Origin: Lepus europaeus
Taxonomy: Eukaryota; Chordata; Mammalia; Lagomorpha; Leporidae
Direction of reading: 5' to 3'
DNA length: 64,000 nt
Assembly (NCBI RefSeq): GCF_033115175.1
Contig: NC_084827.1
Location: forward strand, 61,813,201-61,877,200
Below are positions 23,778 through 36,180 of this stretch, in pieces. Numbering within the stretch: position 1 is the first letter of the stretch; every line of letters begins with the position of its first letter. Under the pieces are notes generated by a model. That model was not told the origin of the DNA. It saw only the letters and a program-made list of their open reading frames with translations, and searched no databases. A program made the position numbers and the translations under genes.

Positions 23778-24600
23778 ATGACACCCCCAAAACAACACAT
23801 TTTAATAGTAGAATGTGAAGAAGAGATTGAAGAAATGCCAAAAATGGAATTCAAAAAACTGATCGTAGGATTACTTAGCAGTAAACAGAAGCAAATTTAT
23901 GAACTAAAGATATTTGTATACATATAAATACATGACATGAATGAAAATCTGTCCCAAAAAATTGAGATTTTCAAGAGAAATCAAAACAAAATACTGGAAA
24001 TGAAGAAATCAACAGAACAAAAAAATATGGTGGAAAGCTTTATGAACACAGTTGGTGAGATAAAAGAAAGAATATCCAACTTAGAAGACAAATCTTTGGA
24101 AATCTTACAGTCAGACCAAAGACAAGAATTAGAAATTAGAAAACTAAAAAACAGTGTCAGGGATTTATGGGATAATATCAAACAACTCAAGATATGGGTC
24201 TTAGGAGTTTCTGAAGACTTAGGAAGAGAAAATGGATTAGAAGGCCTTTTTAGTCAAATAAATACAGAAAACTTCCCTAATTTGGAGAAAAAAAAGAACA
24301 TTCAAGTACAAGAATCAATTAGAACTCCTAATACATGACCAGAAAATATCTTCACCACAACACACTGTAGTCAAACTCACTATCGTAAAACATAAAGATT
24401 CTAAAATGTGCATGAGAAAAACACCAGATTACTTTCAGAGGCTCTCCAATTAGACTCACAGCTGACTTCTCATCAAAAATGATACAGGATAGGAGAGAAA
24501 GGTGAGATATGGTCCAAAACTTAAGAGAAAAAAAACTGTCAACCCAGAACACTGTACCCTGCAAAGCTCTGATTTATGAATGAAGATGACAAAAACCTCC
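23778..24600 (+). pseudogene. L1 ORF1 (RNA-binding chaperone), broken
   Basis: ORF1 protein forms the coiled-coil trimer that packages L1 RNA. A start at 23778 is supported by similarity of the first residues ('IEEMPKMEFKKLI') to the start of the second ORF1 in this window ('IEEMQDTDFKKIY'). A stop follows after about 50 codons; reading resumes at 23937-24338 with a coiled coil ('IKERISNLEDKSLEI') and the start of the RRM ('KIWVLGVSEDLGRENGLEGLF'). The C-terminal domain (24340-24600) is visible only across shifted frames ('CQPRTLYPAKL'). Confidence 0.85.
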
Positions 24601-24794
24601 CATAACAAATAGAAATTGAATTTGTCACCACTCGTTCAGCATAACAAGAGATTCTTAAGGATGTGCTACACACAGAAACATAGAAATATGGTTATCACTA
24701 TGAATGAACATGAAGGCAGATAATCTCCCAGTAAAAGTACAAAGGAAATCCAAAGTAAGTAATTGGAATATTTATGGTAAACTGGCAGGGCCAA

Positions 24795-25620
24795 GTCATG
24801 ATTTCAATAATCACCTTGAATGTAAATGGCCTCAAAACTTCAGTTAAAAGATATAGACTGGGTGAGTGATTGAAAAACAAAACCCATCTATATTTTGCCT
24901 ACAAGAAACACATCTCACCAACAACAAGACATGTAGACTGGAAGTGAAAGAATGGAAAAAGATACTCCATGCCAACAGAAACCAAAAAAGAGCTGAACAA
25001 AATATCAGATAAAATAGATGCTAACACTTAAAAATGTTAAAAGAGACAAAGAAAGGCATTATATAATGATGAAGGGATCAGTTCATCAGGAAGATGTCAC
25101 TATTTTAAATGTATATGCACCAAATAGGCACCTGGCTATTTAAATGAAATGTTGATGGATCTAAAGGGAGAAATGGACTCCAATACAATAGTAATGGAGG
25201 GCTTCAATACTCTACTTTCAATAATGGACTGATCAACCAGACAGAAAATCAGCAAGGAAACAACAGAGTTAATGGACACTATAGACCAAATGGACCTAGT
25301 GGATATCTACAGAACTCTTCTTCCTACAGATGCATAATACACATTCTTATCACTAGGGCATGGACCTTCTCTAGGATAGACTACATGCTAGGCCATAAAG
25401 CAAGTCTCAGCAAAATAATAAAAAAATCAAAGTCATTCCACGCATATTCTCTGAACATAATGGAATGAAGTTGGAAATGAACAACTCAAGAATTTCTACA
25501 ACATACATAAACACATGGACTGACAATGCTTTTGAATAAACAGCGAGTCATTAAGGAAATCAAAAGAGAAATCAAGAAATTTCTGGAAAGGAATGAAGAT
25601 GAAAATACAATATATCAAAA
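24795..25620 (+). pseudogene. L1 ORF2 endonuclease region, broken and 3'-truncated
   Basis: 'SIITLNVNGLKTSVKRYRL' starts the apurinic-type endonuclease domain, with the Asn of the 'TLNVNG' motif kept. Stops occur soon after. Later pieces ('LDHRLGHKASL'-like, near 25370-25400; 'RKFLERNED'-like near 25590) follow the normal order. The reverse transcriptase is absent. Confidence 0.8.
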
Positions 25621-28085
25621 TTATTATTTTTTTTTCCTTTTTAATGGTGTGTAAATTTTGTTTATTTTTTTCAAAAAACTAGCTCTTCGTTTGGCTGATC
25701 TTTTCTAATTTTTTTTTATTCAATTCTGTTGATTTCTTCTCCAATTTTAATTATTTATCTTCTACTAGTTTTGGGTCTGGTTTGCTGCAGTTTTTCTAGA
25801 TCCTTGAGATGCAACAAATAGATGGGTTTTGGTTTTTAATCCATTCAGCCAGTTTGTGCCTTTTAACTGGAGAGTTGAGGCCATTAACATTCAATGTGAC
25901 TATTGGTAAGCAGTGACTTTGCCCTGACATTTTCCCAAAGATATTTCTAATATATGCTTTGAACTTCCTGTGATCTTTTACTGGGAGGTTTTCTTCCTTT
26001 ACCTTTTTTCATATTGATGGCCGTGTATCTGTGTTTCTGTGTGTAACACATCTTTAAGCATCTTTTACAGGGCTGGACGAGTGGTGACAAATTCTTTCAA
26101 TTTCTGTTCGCTATGAAAGGTCTTTATTTCGCCTTCACTCACAAATGAGATTTGCATGATATAATATTATGGGATGGCAGGTTTTTCTCTTAGTGCTTGG
26201 GCTATATCTCGCCATTCCCTCCTAGCCTGTAGGGTTTCTAATGAGAAGTCAGCTGTGAGTCTAATTGGAGATCCTCTGAGAGTAATCTGACATTTCTCTC
26301 TTGCACATTTTAGAATCTTTTCTTTATGTTTCACTGTGGTGAATTTAATTACAACATGTGGTGGTTGAGGCTCGCTTTTGGTCATGTTTATTGGGGTTTC
26401 AATGTGCTTCCTGTACTAGGATGTCTCTGTCCTTCTCCAAACCCGGGAAGTTTTCTTCTAGTATCTCACTAAAAAGGCCTTCTAATCCTTTCTCTCTCTC
26501 CATGCCTTCAGGAACTCCTAGTACCCGAATGTTGGGTTTTTAAATAGTATCCTGTAGATTCCCAACAATATTTTTTAGATTTCTAATTTCCTCTTCTTTT
26601 CTTTGGTTTGACTGTATACGTTCCTGTGCTCTGTCTTCTAAGTCTGATATTCTCTCTTCTATCTCACTGATTCTGTTGTTAAGGCTCTTAAATGTGTTTG
26701 TCATTTGTTCTATTGAATTCTTCATTTCATTTTGATTTATCTTCAATATCACAATTTCATGTTCTACTAAATTCCTCATTTCATTTTGATTCCTCCTTAA
26801 GATTTCATTTTCATGAGAAAGATTTTCTGTCCTGTCCAGTATGGATTTTTGTAGTTCATGAATTTGTTTTTGATAACTTCTAAATGTTCTTATAAATTTT
26901 TTTGAAATCTGTATCTTGCATTTCTTCTATCTCATCACCTCCATAATCTTGTATTGGTGTGTCATATTCATTTGGGGGCATCATAATGTCTTCCTTGTTC
27001 TTGTTTCTCGGTTTCTGCATTTGTTGTTTGGCATTGTGGAGATAGGCTTTGTTTTTTTCCCCCCTCGTTGTGGTGGCTTTTCTCATTATGCTATGACTCT
27101 AGATTAAGTGTACTGATTTTGGTGAATCTCTAGAGGCTTATAGTGGGTGTAGCCAGAGAGCTCTGTTTAGTTCTTCAAGGTTAAGGGTGTGCCAAATTTG
27201 ACACACCCAGGTTTGGTGTTGTAAATCTCTCTCTTTTTTATTCAAAAGGGAAGTAATTCCACTCAGCTAAGCTCTTCCCCTTGATGGCAATCAGTGCCTG
27301 AGCACTAGCCCCAGTGCGTATACTATTTGTCTGCTCTGCCCCAAGGACCACACAAAGAATCTGTGCAGTCCTCAGTGTAAGCTCAGATTCCCCTGAAATG
27401 TCTCTCACTGGGTTGCCAAGGTTATCCAGTTTGTGGTGTCTTCCACTGAGAGTACTCACATCCCAGGCTCACCGTGAGTTCTCCCACACACCCTCAGTTT
27501 TTTTTTTTTTCCACAGTCGCAGTTAATAAGCTCCACACATTCACTAGGCCTTAACCTCCTGTTATTTATCACCACCAGAGTCAGGTTTTTCTGCTTGTCT
27601 GAGGGTGGGCACAGCCCTGAGCTGGCGCCGCTACTACGTATGTCCAAAATGGCACTTGCTCCCCCACCTTTGTAAGGTGAGTGGAGAGAGAGAGAATCGT
27701 GTCTGTACCAGTCCTTTTTATTTTATTTTATTTTATTTTTCTCTCCTCTAGTTAGGCTGGTGAACTTTCCCCCATGGGGCTTCAAGCCTCATTCCCTCCG
27801 GGCTCTTCCTATCACTTTCCCACCAGTGTCTCAGGCTACTGCAGTTTCGCCTCACCTCCCTTTCCAGCGCTGGTGCATAGACTTGGCAGCTGGGGTCTCA
27901 AGCCATGGGTACCCATGCCCTCCATGTAGGTCCACCGTGTCCCACTAGTTCCGGAACAGTTTCCTCTGTAGCTTTTCTCCTAACTCTTCCCTGAGGCTAC
28001 AGTATCTCCAGTTTTATTAAACTATCTTTTCCTGGACTATCAGTGTGCTTCCTCCCTATTCCGCCATCTTGGAGCTCTCCTAACT
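25621..28085 (-). mobile_element. L1 with 5'UTR, ORF1 and internally deleted ORF2 start
   Basis: The 5' end is at about 28080, with the complement of 'gccatcttg' at 28063-28071 as the YY1-type site. The 5'UTR spans about 28080-27087, ORF1 27086-26045 and ORF2 25930-25621. The ORF2 part jumps from codon ~43 ('IKNQNPSICC') to codon ~260 ('PKLVEDK'-like) near 25806. A (TTTTA)n run sits at 27717-27740 in the 5'UTR. Its 3' part is missing at the junction with the plus-strand L1. Confidence 0.9.
26045..27086 (-). pseudogene. L1 ORF1, second copy, few disruptions
   Basis: Reading from 27086: an N-terminal region ('NKEDIMMPPNEYDTPIQDYG'), a break, then 26779-26540 with a long coiled coil ('RISEIEERISDLEDRAQERI'). 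A shift follows, and 26385-26167 carries the C-terminal domain with the conserved 'RGSPIRLTADFS' and 'QARREW' motifs. The last part, to about 26045, reads 'EFVTTRPAL' in another frame. Much better kept than the ORF1 at 23.8 kb, so a younger subfamily. Confidence 0.87.
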
Positions 28086-29814
28086 AACATACTTCTAAAT
28101 AATTCCTAGGTCAATGATGACATAAAAAAGGAAAGCACTCTGGGCTGAATGAAAAGAAAAACATGTATAATATTTCACCCAATTTACTAAAGATATACAT
28201 AATGGCCAAACAGCTAATACAATTTTGTTAATGATATATTTTAAATGCACATGGAAAGTATATATTTAAAAGGACCTTTCTGTCAAATAAAAATCATCTT
28301 ATGGTACAATCATAATTTCTGTGCTTGTAAGCAAACACATATTTGTACAAATAAAACACAAAGGAAGCTGTTGTGCATGTAATATTGGTGTAAAAGAATT
28401 CTCAGCAGAACCATTTGTGATAATAACTAAAGAAACAGAATAATTCCCACTTAACAGAATCTGAACTAAGCTCCTTTGAAGTTAAGTTTATATCCAAACT
28501 AGTTATCCTATCAAGTTATAAATAAAACAAAGATAGGCACATGAATACAGATGAATAGTTGTAAGAATATGGAAGGAGTAAAAAATTATTGTGGAATTTG
28601 AATTTTTAATTTGTTGAAAATTTTAATCTTACTTTTAATATGAAATTTTTACACATAGCATATTTCACCATCAAAGAAATATACAAGGGCAAATACCCCT
28701 TTATGTTTCAAGTGCAAACGTCACTTCTTGGCTATGCATTATATGGTATCTTCATGTACTAATGATTGACACCTTAGGAGGATCCTGAACCTCAGTGTCT
28801 TGTCTTCCATACACCACATCAGTGGCTGCATTACAGGGAAACTGCTGTTATTTAACCTTTGTCATGGAAGCATCTACAACGTTAATTTTTCAGTAACAAC
28901 ACCTTGCCAAAGACAAATAAAAAAATCAGATTTTTAGTCTTATCTATTTACATGTTCAGTTGGCTCTAGATATGCATTTCTTTTTCTATATAGAAAAATA
29001 ATTACACCACACAAATATAAATGCATTAAGAAGAAAAATTTAAGAAAGTTAGGACCACCATTAGTTACTGAGGAATTTTCTTCTAGAAGTTCTAAATTGT
29101 TATTCAGTGTAGTTTGTTGTGATGATCATTTTACATTCAAGAAAATTAAGATAATTTTAATGGTACTGCACATTAAAATTGAGTTTTGGAATTTTCCCTG
29201 TTCCCTTGTTGACTGCCAACCTTTACAAATAGTGAAAAATTTCTTACTGACTGATCATTCTTTGCTTTAATTGTTTTTCATTCCTGCTTTTGAAAACTGC
29301 TTATTTCTAAATTATCTCTGAAACAGGGACACTACATTAAATCTTATCAACAGGACTAGGGTTATCCCACCCCTTTGTGTAGAGGTACACCCACCAGGAA
29401 GCAAAGCACATCCCTGAAATAGTTCATTAAATTAGCAGCTTTTTATTGCAAAGCATTTTTCATTAATTTTTGGGAAACTACTTGTAGACAAATGACCTGC
29501 TGAATTTACACAGTGGGTAATATGAGAAAAACAGTTATCATGTATTTCACAGGTACAATTCTAAGAAGATAACCATACTTAGCTTCCCCTTCTTTCCCTC
29601 CCTCAATCTTCCTCCATCCTTCCTTTCCTTTTTTTCTTTAATTTGTCAAAAACATGATTTCAATCCACTCTATAATCACAGGCTTAATGCACACTAACCA
29701 AACTACTCCTCAAGTAAACACCAGAAATACCATTGCTACACAGGAATATAATCAAGGTCTAAAAACGACCATCGTATCATGACATTTATTTTCTTCTTGC
29801 ACATTTTTTATTAA
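28086..29814. other. 1.7 kb without a recognised feature
   Basis: AT-rich; no frame above 60 codons, no named repeat. A pyrimidine-rich patch lies at 29583-29640. Confidence 0.5.
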
Positions 29815-30035
29815 ACAATCTTCAACAAAAACGAAGTGCCAGGGCATCAGAATACCAGATTTCAAGACAATCTACAGGGCATTTATAATCAAAACAGCCT
29901 GGTACTCCCACAAATTTATACATGTAGACCAACGGGACACAAAAGAAAACCCCAGACACCAATCCATGCATCTACAACAAATTAATCTGACAAATGAACT
30001 AAAATCAATGCCTGATACCATCTTGTCACAAGAAT
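29815..30035 (+). mobile_element. Old L1 ORF2 fragment
   Basis: Reads 'ggcatcagaataccagattt', 'tacagggcatttataatcaaaacagcctggtac' and 'gacaccaatccatgcatctacaac' (cited in parts), the ORF2 '[16 protein letters not shown]' region after the reverse transcriptase. Diverged and short. Confidence 0.8.
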
Positions 30036-30407
30036 ATGAGTTAACAGAAGACCAGAACATGCACAGATTTGCACCTTCCTCAGCATCCTGTGGACAGATG
30101 TGCTGGCAAAAGGGCAAGGATAAATGCACTGTGCCTCAGTCTATTTTTAATAGGGCATAGCAGAACACACTCTGAGAACCTGTCCACATCCCTTCAAATG
30201 TGTTTTACTAGGATGCATGTTTGGTGCAATGGTTATGATACCAATTGGAACACCCACATCCCATATTGTGCATTGAAGTAATGCATATGTTACTTAGCTA
30301 GCTAGTAATTCCACAGGGTGTGCCAGGATCTTCAAGAAGCTCATGGAAAATGTGCATGTTGGAAAACTATGCATGAATTAAAAAAATACTTTGCATCAAA
30401 ATAAGAA
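30036..30407. other. Mostly unrecognised; possible SINE head
   Basis: About 30215-30280 reads 'tgtttggtgcaatggttatg' and 'gaacacccacatcccatattg', like a CSINE head, but is too short to be sure. The rest is not recognised. Confidence 0.35.
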
Positions 30408-31360
30408 TTTTTAACTTTTATTTAATGCATATAAATTTCCAAAGTACAGCTTATGGATTACAATGGCTCCCCCCCCAATAATATCCCTCCCACCCGCAAC
30501 CCTCCCCTTTCCTACTCCCTCTCACCTTCCATTCACATCACGATTCATTTTCAATTCTCTTTATATACAGATCAGTTTAGTATATATTAAGTAAAGATTA
30601 AAACAGTTTGCACTCACATAGAAACACAAAGTGAAAAATACTGTTTGAGTACTAGTTATAGCATTAAATCACAATGTACAGCACATTAAGAACAGAGATC
30701 CTACATGAGGAGTAAGTGCACAGTGACTCCTGTTGTTGACTTAACAGACTGACACTCTTTTTATGGCATCAGTAATCACCCTAGGCTCTTGTCATGACTT
30801 GCCAAGGCTATGGAAGCCTCTTGAGTTCATCGACTCTAATCACATTTAGACAAGGTCATAGTCAAAGTGGAAGTTCTCTCCTCCCTTCAGAGAAAGGTAC
30901 CTCCTTCTTTGATGGCCTGTTCTTTCCACTGGGATCTCAATCGCGGAGATCTTTCATTTAGGTCATTTTTTTTTTGCCAGAGTGTCTTGGCTTTCCATGC
31001 CTGAAATACTCTCATGGGCTTTTCAGCCGGATCTGAATGACTTAAGGGCAGATTCTGAGGCCAGAGTGCTGTTTAGGACATTGGCCATTCTATGAGTCTG
31101 CTGTGTTTTCCGCTTCCCATGTTGGATCGTTCTCTCCCTTTTTTGTTCTATCGGTTAGTATTTTCAGACACTAGTCTTGTTTATGTGATCCCTTTGATTC
31201 TTAGTCCTATTATTATGATCAATTGTGAACAGGAATTGATCAAATGGACTAGTGAGATGGCATTGGTACATGCAACCTTGATGGGATTGAATTGGAATCC
31301 CCTGGTATGTTTCTAACTCTACCGTTTGGGGCAAGTCAGCTTGAGCATGTCCCAAACTCA
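30408..31360 (-). mobile_element. L1 3' end (3'UTR), 5'-truncated
   Basis: The complement runs through the common 3'UTR to 'aagttaaaaatt' at 30408. The C-rich complement of the purine tract is at 30470-30530. It lacks the duplicated block. The 5' side stops at about 31357 in the 3'UTR ('ttgagtttgggacatgctcaag'). Confidence 0.9.
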
Positions 31361-31640
31361 ATGTCCCCACAATCTTTTGAAGTATCCTCAAATGTATTTC
31401 AAGACAATATGTTGGATATGGTAAATACCTAAAATATTGTCTCTCAAATTTAAAAAAAGATCATTTAAAAATGTAAACCATCACTCTCAAATTGTTGCAA
31501 AGAAGAGCCAAAAGTTAGTGTTCTAATTAAAAATGTATTAAATCAGTATTTCATTTCATAGCAAATTTTCTCATGATGTTATAGTTTATCATAGAGGAAA
31601 ATTGTTTCTCTTTTCAGTCAGGACATGATCTTTTTTTAAG

Positions 31641-32177
31641 AAATAGTAAAGTTCTAGGTTAAATTTACTCCAAGGTATTTGTTTTTTTGTAGCTATTGTA
31701 AATGGCATTAATCTTAGAAGTTCCTTCTCAGCCGTGGCATTGTCTGTGTATACAAAGGCTGTTGGTTTTTGTGGTTTGGTTTTATATCCTGCTACTTTAC
31801 CAAAATCTTCTATGAATTCCAATAGTCTCTTAGTGGAGTCTTTTGGATCCCCTACATGTAGAATCATGTCATCTGCAAAGAGGGATAGTTTGACTTCCTC
31901 CTTCCCAATTTGTATCACTTTCTTATTCTTGCCTAATGGCTCTGGCTAAAACTTCCAGGACTATTCTGAATAGCAATGGTTAGACTGGGCATTCCTGTCT
32001 GGTACTGAATCTCAGTGGGATTGCTTCCAACGTTTCCCCATTAAATATGATGCTGGGCATGGGTTTGTCATAAATTGTCTTGATTATGTTGAGGAATATC
32101 CTTTCTATACCCAATTTGTCTACAGTTTTTTTTAAATTAATTTATTTGAAAGTCAGAGTTACACAGAGAGAGGAGAA

Positions 32178-32222
<45 letters not shown>

Positions 32223-33165
32223 TCTTCCATCCAATGGTTTACTCCCCAATTGGACGCAATGCCCGAAGCTGCACTGATCCAAATCCAGGAGTCAGGAGCT
32301 TCTTCCAGTCTCCCACGTGGGTACAGGGACTCAAGGACTTGGGCCATATTCTATTGCCAGGGCATTAACCCACTGTGCCACAGCACTGGCCCCATGCTTA
32401 GAGTTTTCATCATGAAAGGGTGTTGCATTTTATCAAATGCTTTCTCTACATCTATTGATTTTTCTTCAGCAGTTTGTTAATATGGTGTATCACACGGATT
32501 GATTTGCAAATGCTGAACCACCCCTGCATACCAGGGATAAATCCACTTGGTCTGGGTAGATGATCTGTCTGATATGTCATTGGACTCAATTGGCTAGAAT
32601 TTTGTTGAGGATTTTTGCATCTGTGTTTATCAGGGAAATTGTTTTGTAATTCTCTACGTAACAACTTTTTCAGGCTAATGAAGTTGATGCTGGCTTCACA
32701 GAATTTGGGAGGATCCCTTCTTTTCAATTGTTTTGAATAACTTGAGAAAAAGTGGAGTTAGTTCTTCTTTATATGTCTGGGAGAATTCAGCAGCGAAGCC
32801 ATCCAGTCCTAGGCTTTTCTTTGTTGGGAGGGTCTTTATTACTGATTCAATTTCCATCTTGGTTATGGGTCTGTTTAGGTTTGTCTTCATGTCTCAATTT
32901 AGGTAGGTTGTATGTGTCCAGTAATATATATCAATTTCTTCTTGTTTTCCCTGTTTGTTGGCATACAGCTCTTTGTGGTAATTTTAGATGATTCTATTTC
33001 TGTGGTGTCAGTTGTTATATTCCCTTTTTTATCTCTAATTTTTATTGGGTTTTCTCCCTTTTTTGGTTAGTTGGACCAATGGTGTGTCAGTTTTGTTTAT
33101 TTTTTTCAAAAAACCAACTCTTCACTTTGATGACCTTTTGTATATTTTTTTATTCAATTCTGTAA
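31641..33165 (-). mobile_element. L1 ORF2 fragment (reverse transcriptase region), split by a CSINE
   Basis: The complement reads ORF2 from about residue 300 (33165, 'FFEKNKQN'-like) through '[20 protein letters not shown]', '[11 protein letters not shown]'-like and 'IHPGMQGWF'-like pieces to the '[15 protein letters not shown]' catalytic region at 31918-31700, with stops and shifts. The 3' quarter of ORF2 is missing. Between it and the 3'UTR piece at 30408-31360 lie about 280 unrecognised bases, so it may be a separate insertion or an internally rearranged element. Confidence 0.88.
32126..32393 (-). mobile_element. CSINE inside an L1, internally deleted
   Basis: (GA)n at 32180-32220, 'cttccatccaatggtttactccc', and the head complement 'ccacagcactggcccc' at 32380. 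It interrupts the L1 ORF2 between 'caatttgtctacag' and 'atgcttagagttttcatc'; an uninterrupted L1 has 'aatttgcttagagttttc' here. A central piece of the SINE is absent, making it ~60 bp short. Confidence 0.92.
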
Positions 33166-33489
33166 ACTCTTTAGGTTTCCTATAAGTCTAGGTGAAGCTA
33201 ATTTGAATTGAAAATTTGAAATTAATAGTCCATCCTCTTTGTCAAATTTTAGGATGGATGTGTACCTAATGAATACCTGTCTCAATGGGATATTCCTCCA
33301 ATGTAATGTATCAACTCAGATTCAATTCCTAATTAATTATCTATCTATCTATCTAACTTCCATATCTTTCTAGGAGATTTGAGGTTTCAAATCTTACATT
33401 TAAATCTTTGTCTCTTTCAAGTTAACTCATATTTATATGATGTAACAAAAGCAAAAAAAGAATGATTTCTTTGCATATATATTTGATTT
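33166..33489. other. AT-rich, no recognised feature
   Basis: Contains a short (ATCT) run at 33338-33355. Confidence 0.5.
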
Positions 33490-33890
33490 CTCCATCACTT
33501 CATCTAAAGATCTTCTTGTCTCCATTGTATATCTTAGGTGCCTTTGTTAATTGTCAAAAAAACCTTATTTGACTTTTTTTATGTGGGTATATTTCTGGGC
33601 ACTTTATTCTGTATCATTGATCTACTTTTCAGTTTTCATGTTAGTACCACACTGTGTAATCTATGGTAATTTTGTATTATATTTTGATTTCAGGATATAT
33701 GATGCCTCCAGCTTTGTTCTTGCTCAAGATATCTTTGGCTATTCACTATCTTTCATGTTTCCATGTGAAGTTTTGGTTTATTTTTTCTATTTCTGTGAAA
33801 AACACTATTGAAATTTTGATAGGGATTCCAATAAATTTGAAGATCATTTTGGGTAGTATGGATATTTATTTTTTTATTGTAAAGTACTTG
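33490..33890 (-). mobile_element. Old L1 ORF2 fragment
   Basis: The plus strand shows the complement of ORF2: 'gtgcctttgttaattgtcaaa', 'ttctgtatcattgatctac', 'atatgatgcctccagctttgttcttgctcaagat', 'attgaaattttgatagggattccaataaattt' (cited in parts). Diverged; frames 33551-33811 and 33663-33935 are antisense shadows. Confidence 0.85.
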
Positions 33891-36180
33891 TCTATCTGTG
33901 ACAATGTCAGCCATGGGAAGAAAATGGGGAGATGAAGAGCAAAGGAAATAAGCTCTCAGTTATAAGTTCTAGAGATCTAATGAACAACATGTGTGGTGAT
34001 ATTGTACTAATTACTTTGACTGTGATACTAAATATACACTCTATACATATATCAAATAACCATTATACATCTTGAATGTACTACTGACCTAAAGCTATTG
34101 TGATGGGTTTTTATTGTTGATAAATAAGAACTCAGGAAAAAAAAACAGTCTCTGGCCCAGTTATAAATATTGGTACTGTTGTATGACAAGTATGACAGGT
34201 ATATTCTGCTTTGGTAAATATCTGACAGAATTTTCCAGTGATTTATTAGGGATATAAAAACTAGATTAAGAAAAATGATATACTCCTACATCCTTATTTC
34301 TGAGTTTACAACTTGGATTACTCTGATTGAAACAATAGGCAACTTCTCAACATAAGAACAATTTCAAATCCCTAAGTAATCTGTATCAGAGTACTTTACA
34401 CATTAGTATATTCGACAATTTTTATGTCAAAATTATATATGCTTGCTTATACTGTTGCTTTCTAACATCTGTTATCTAGTTTGTCTTTTCTAAATTACTG
34501 AATAACCTGATGGCTCATATATAAAGATGTTTCCACTGGGAAAATCTCTATAATGTCACTCATGCCCAAGGCATACTTACTAAATTTAAATTAAATAGGC
34601 AATACCCACAACACATCAACAAAGATTATATTCTAAAAAATTCTGCATGATTTAATCAGATGCAATTTTTTTCTTTAAACAGATTTTCACATGCCATGTA
34701 GCCATACTCAGACTATAGTCAGTGAAGTGTTGGTAAAAGAGCATAGAAAGCTTCAAAAAACAGTTAAGTGTGTCTTTGTTTGCAGAATGTGATTTACAAA
34801 CAGTTCACTTTCTAAAATTTTAGGAGACTGAGTAAAATTCATTACAGACTTTATGTCCACTGGTTATTATTGTAATTTGCTGAAACAAACCACTTTGTTG
34901 TGATATATCAGTCTCATCATAGGTTTATCAAACACCAGACATCATGGCTGACTCATGTGGTAAGAACCACGACAAAAAGTGACATAATGGCCAAGTTCGT
35001 CTATACTTTGTGGTTGAGCTACAGAAACTATCACTATCTGAATGAGTTGCTTGGACTTAACAGGGATTGGATTGTGACTACAATGTTGATTAAGGCAGAT
35101 CATTTCTGGTAAAACTTTTATTAATTAAAAACAAACTGAACTCTTAAGTAAATAGAATATTTTAAGCTCTCATTTTATTATGTTAGAAGAAAGGAACAAA
35201 GAACATAAATTTCTAAACAAAACAGAAAAGGCTATTTTGGATTAAAAATACTTTCAGAAATTATAGCAGGTACTCTTATGCTTTTACTATACTCATTTCT
35301 AAAATGAGGAGCTTGACAATATTTAAAGTAACAAAAGTAACATCTTTGAGTATTTACCATATTCATGCACTGTTAAATACATTTTATGCATTATCTAATA
35401 GAAGAAGGAACAAAGCTATGAAATAACTAAGAAAATTAGGAAAATTTACAAGGGTGAAACTGTGTATTTTTAGTGAACCAGTACTCTCTGATATTGAATA
35501 CGAGTTCTTAACTACTTTAAATTACTCTGCCCCTTAAAAAATAATCATCTTAATCTATACTCCAAGCAAAAACAGGTGAGCCTTCTTAACATATACTTTT
35601 AACCAGAAGCAGTTTTCATGCCAAGTCGGGAATTAAACAGAAGAGCCTCTCGTCATTATATGATGACTAAATTTGTTTTCTTATTTACCACCATACTTTG
35701 TGGTCAAAAGTAAGTCTATATTATTAGGTGCTAGAGATTGTGGGTGTGAAAGTTACTAGGAATTCTGGTAATAGCAGTGCTCTCTTGGAGTCCTTTCTTG
35801 GAGATTTGTATTCACAGTGACTATTTGCTGAACTTGAAAGTGATCATCTAACAGTGGAAAAAAGAAGCAACCAAGGTAAAGCTTACCTATCTTCCCTGGG
35901 TGAATGACATTTAAAACTGTGTCTGGTTCCCATTATGTGGAGAAAATGATCCAACTGAAAATAAAGTGGATTTTCAGCCTTTAATTATTGCTGGCTACAT
36001 AAAGACATTGAGTTCGATCAGGTCAGCATGTTCTAGAAACACAAGTATAGTTTACATTTTCTATATAAAAGGACCTTGTAGGAATTTTAGACTTCTGATA
36101 CAGAAAAGATAACACAGACCCATATGTCCCTTCTGTTTTCTGACAAATGCAAACCTAAATCTCAGAAATAATGAAGAGAA
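33891..36180. other. 2.3 kb without a recognised feature
   Basis: AT-rich, unique-looking. The 70-codon frame at 34900-35112 has no motif I know. No CpG cluster or exon-like segment stands out. Confidence 0.5.

Larger units (their letters stand above)
22670..25620 (+). mobile_element. L1 with 5'UTR, ORF1 and start of ORF2 (3' part missing)
   Basis: It starts 'caagatggcagactaag', the usual L1 5' terminus with a YY1-type site (22670-22678). The 5'UTR spans about 22670-23777, ORF1 23778-24600, and the ORF2 endonuclease from about 24795. It breaks off at about 25620, in ORF2 near residue 230, where an opposite-strand L1 begins. It has many stops and is older than the L1s at 53 and 61 kb. Confidence 0.9.

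Noticed and set aside
32160..32222. Periodic (GA) repeats as a CRISPR-like array
   Set aside because: Simple sequence within a CSINE, with no spacers; the genome is eukaryotic.
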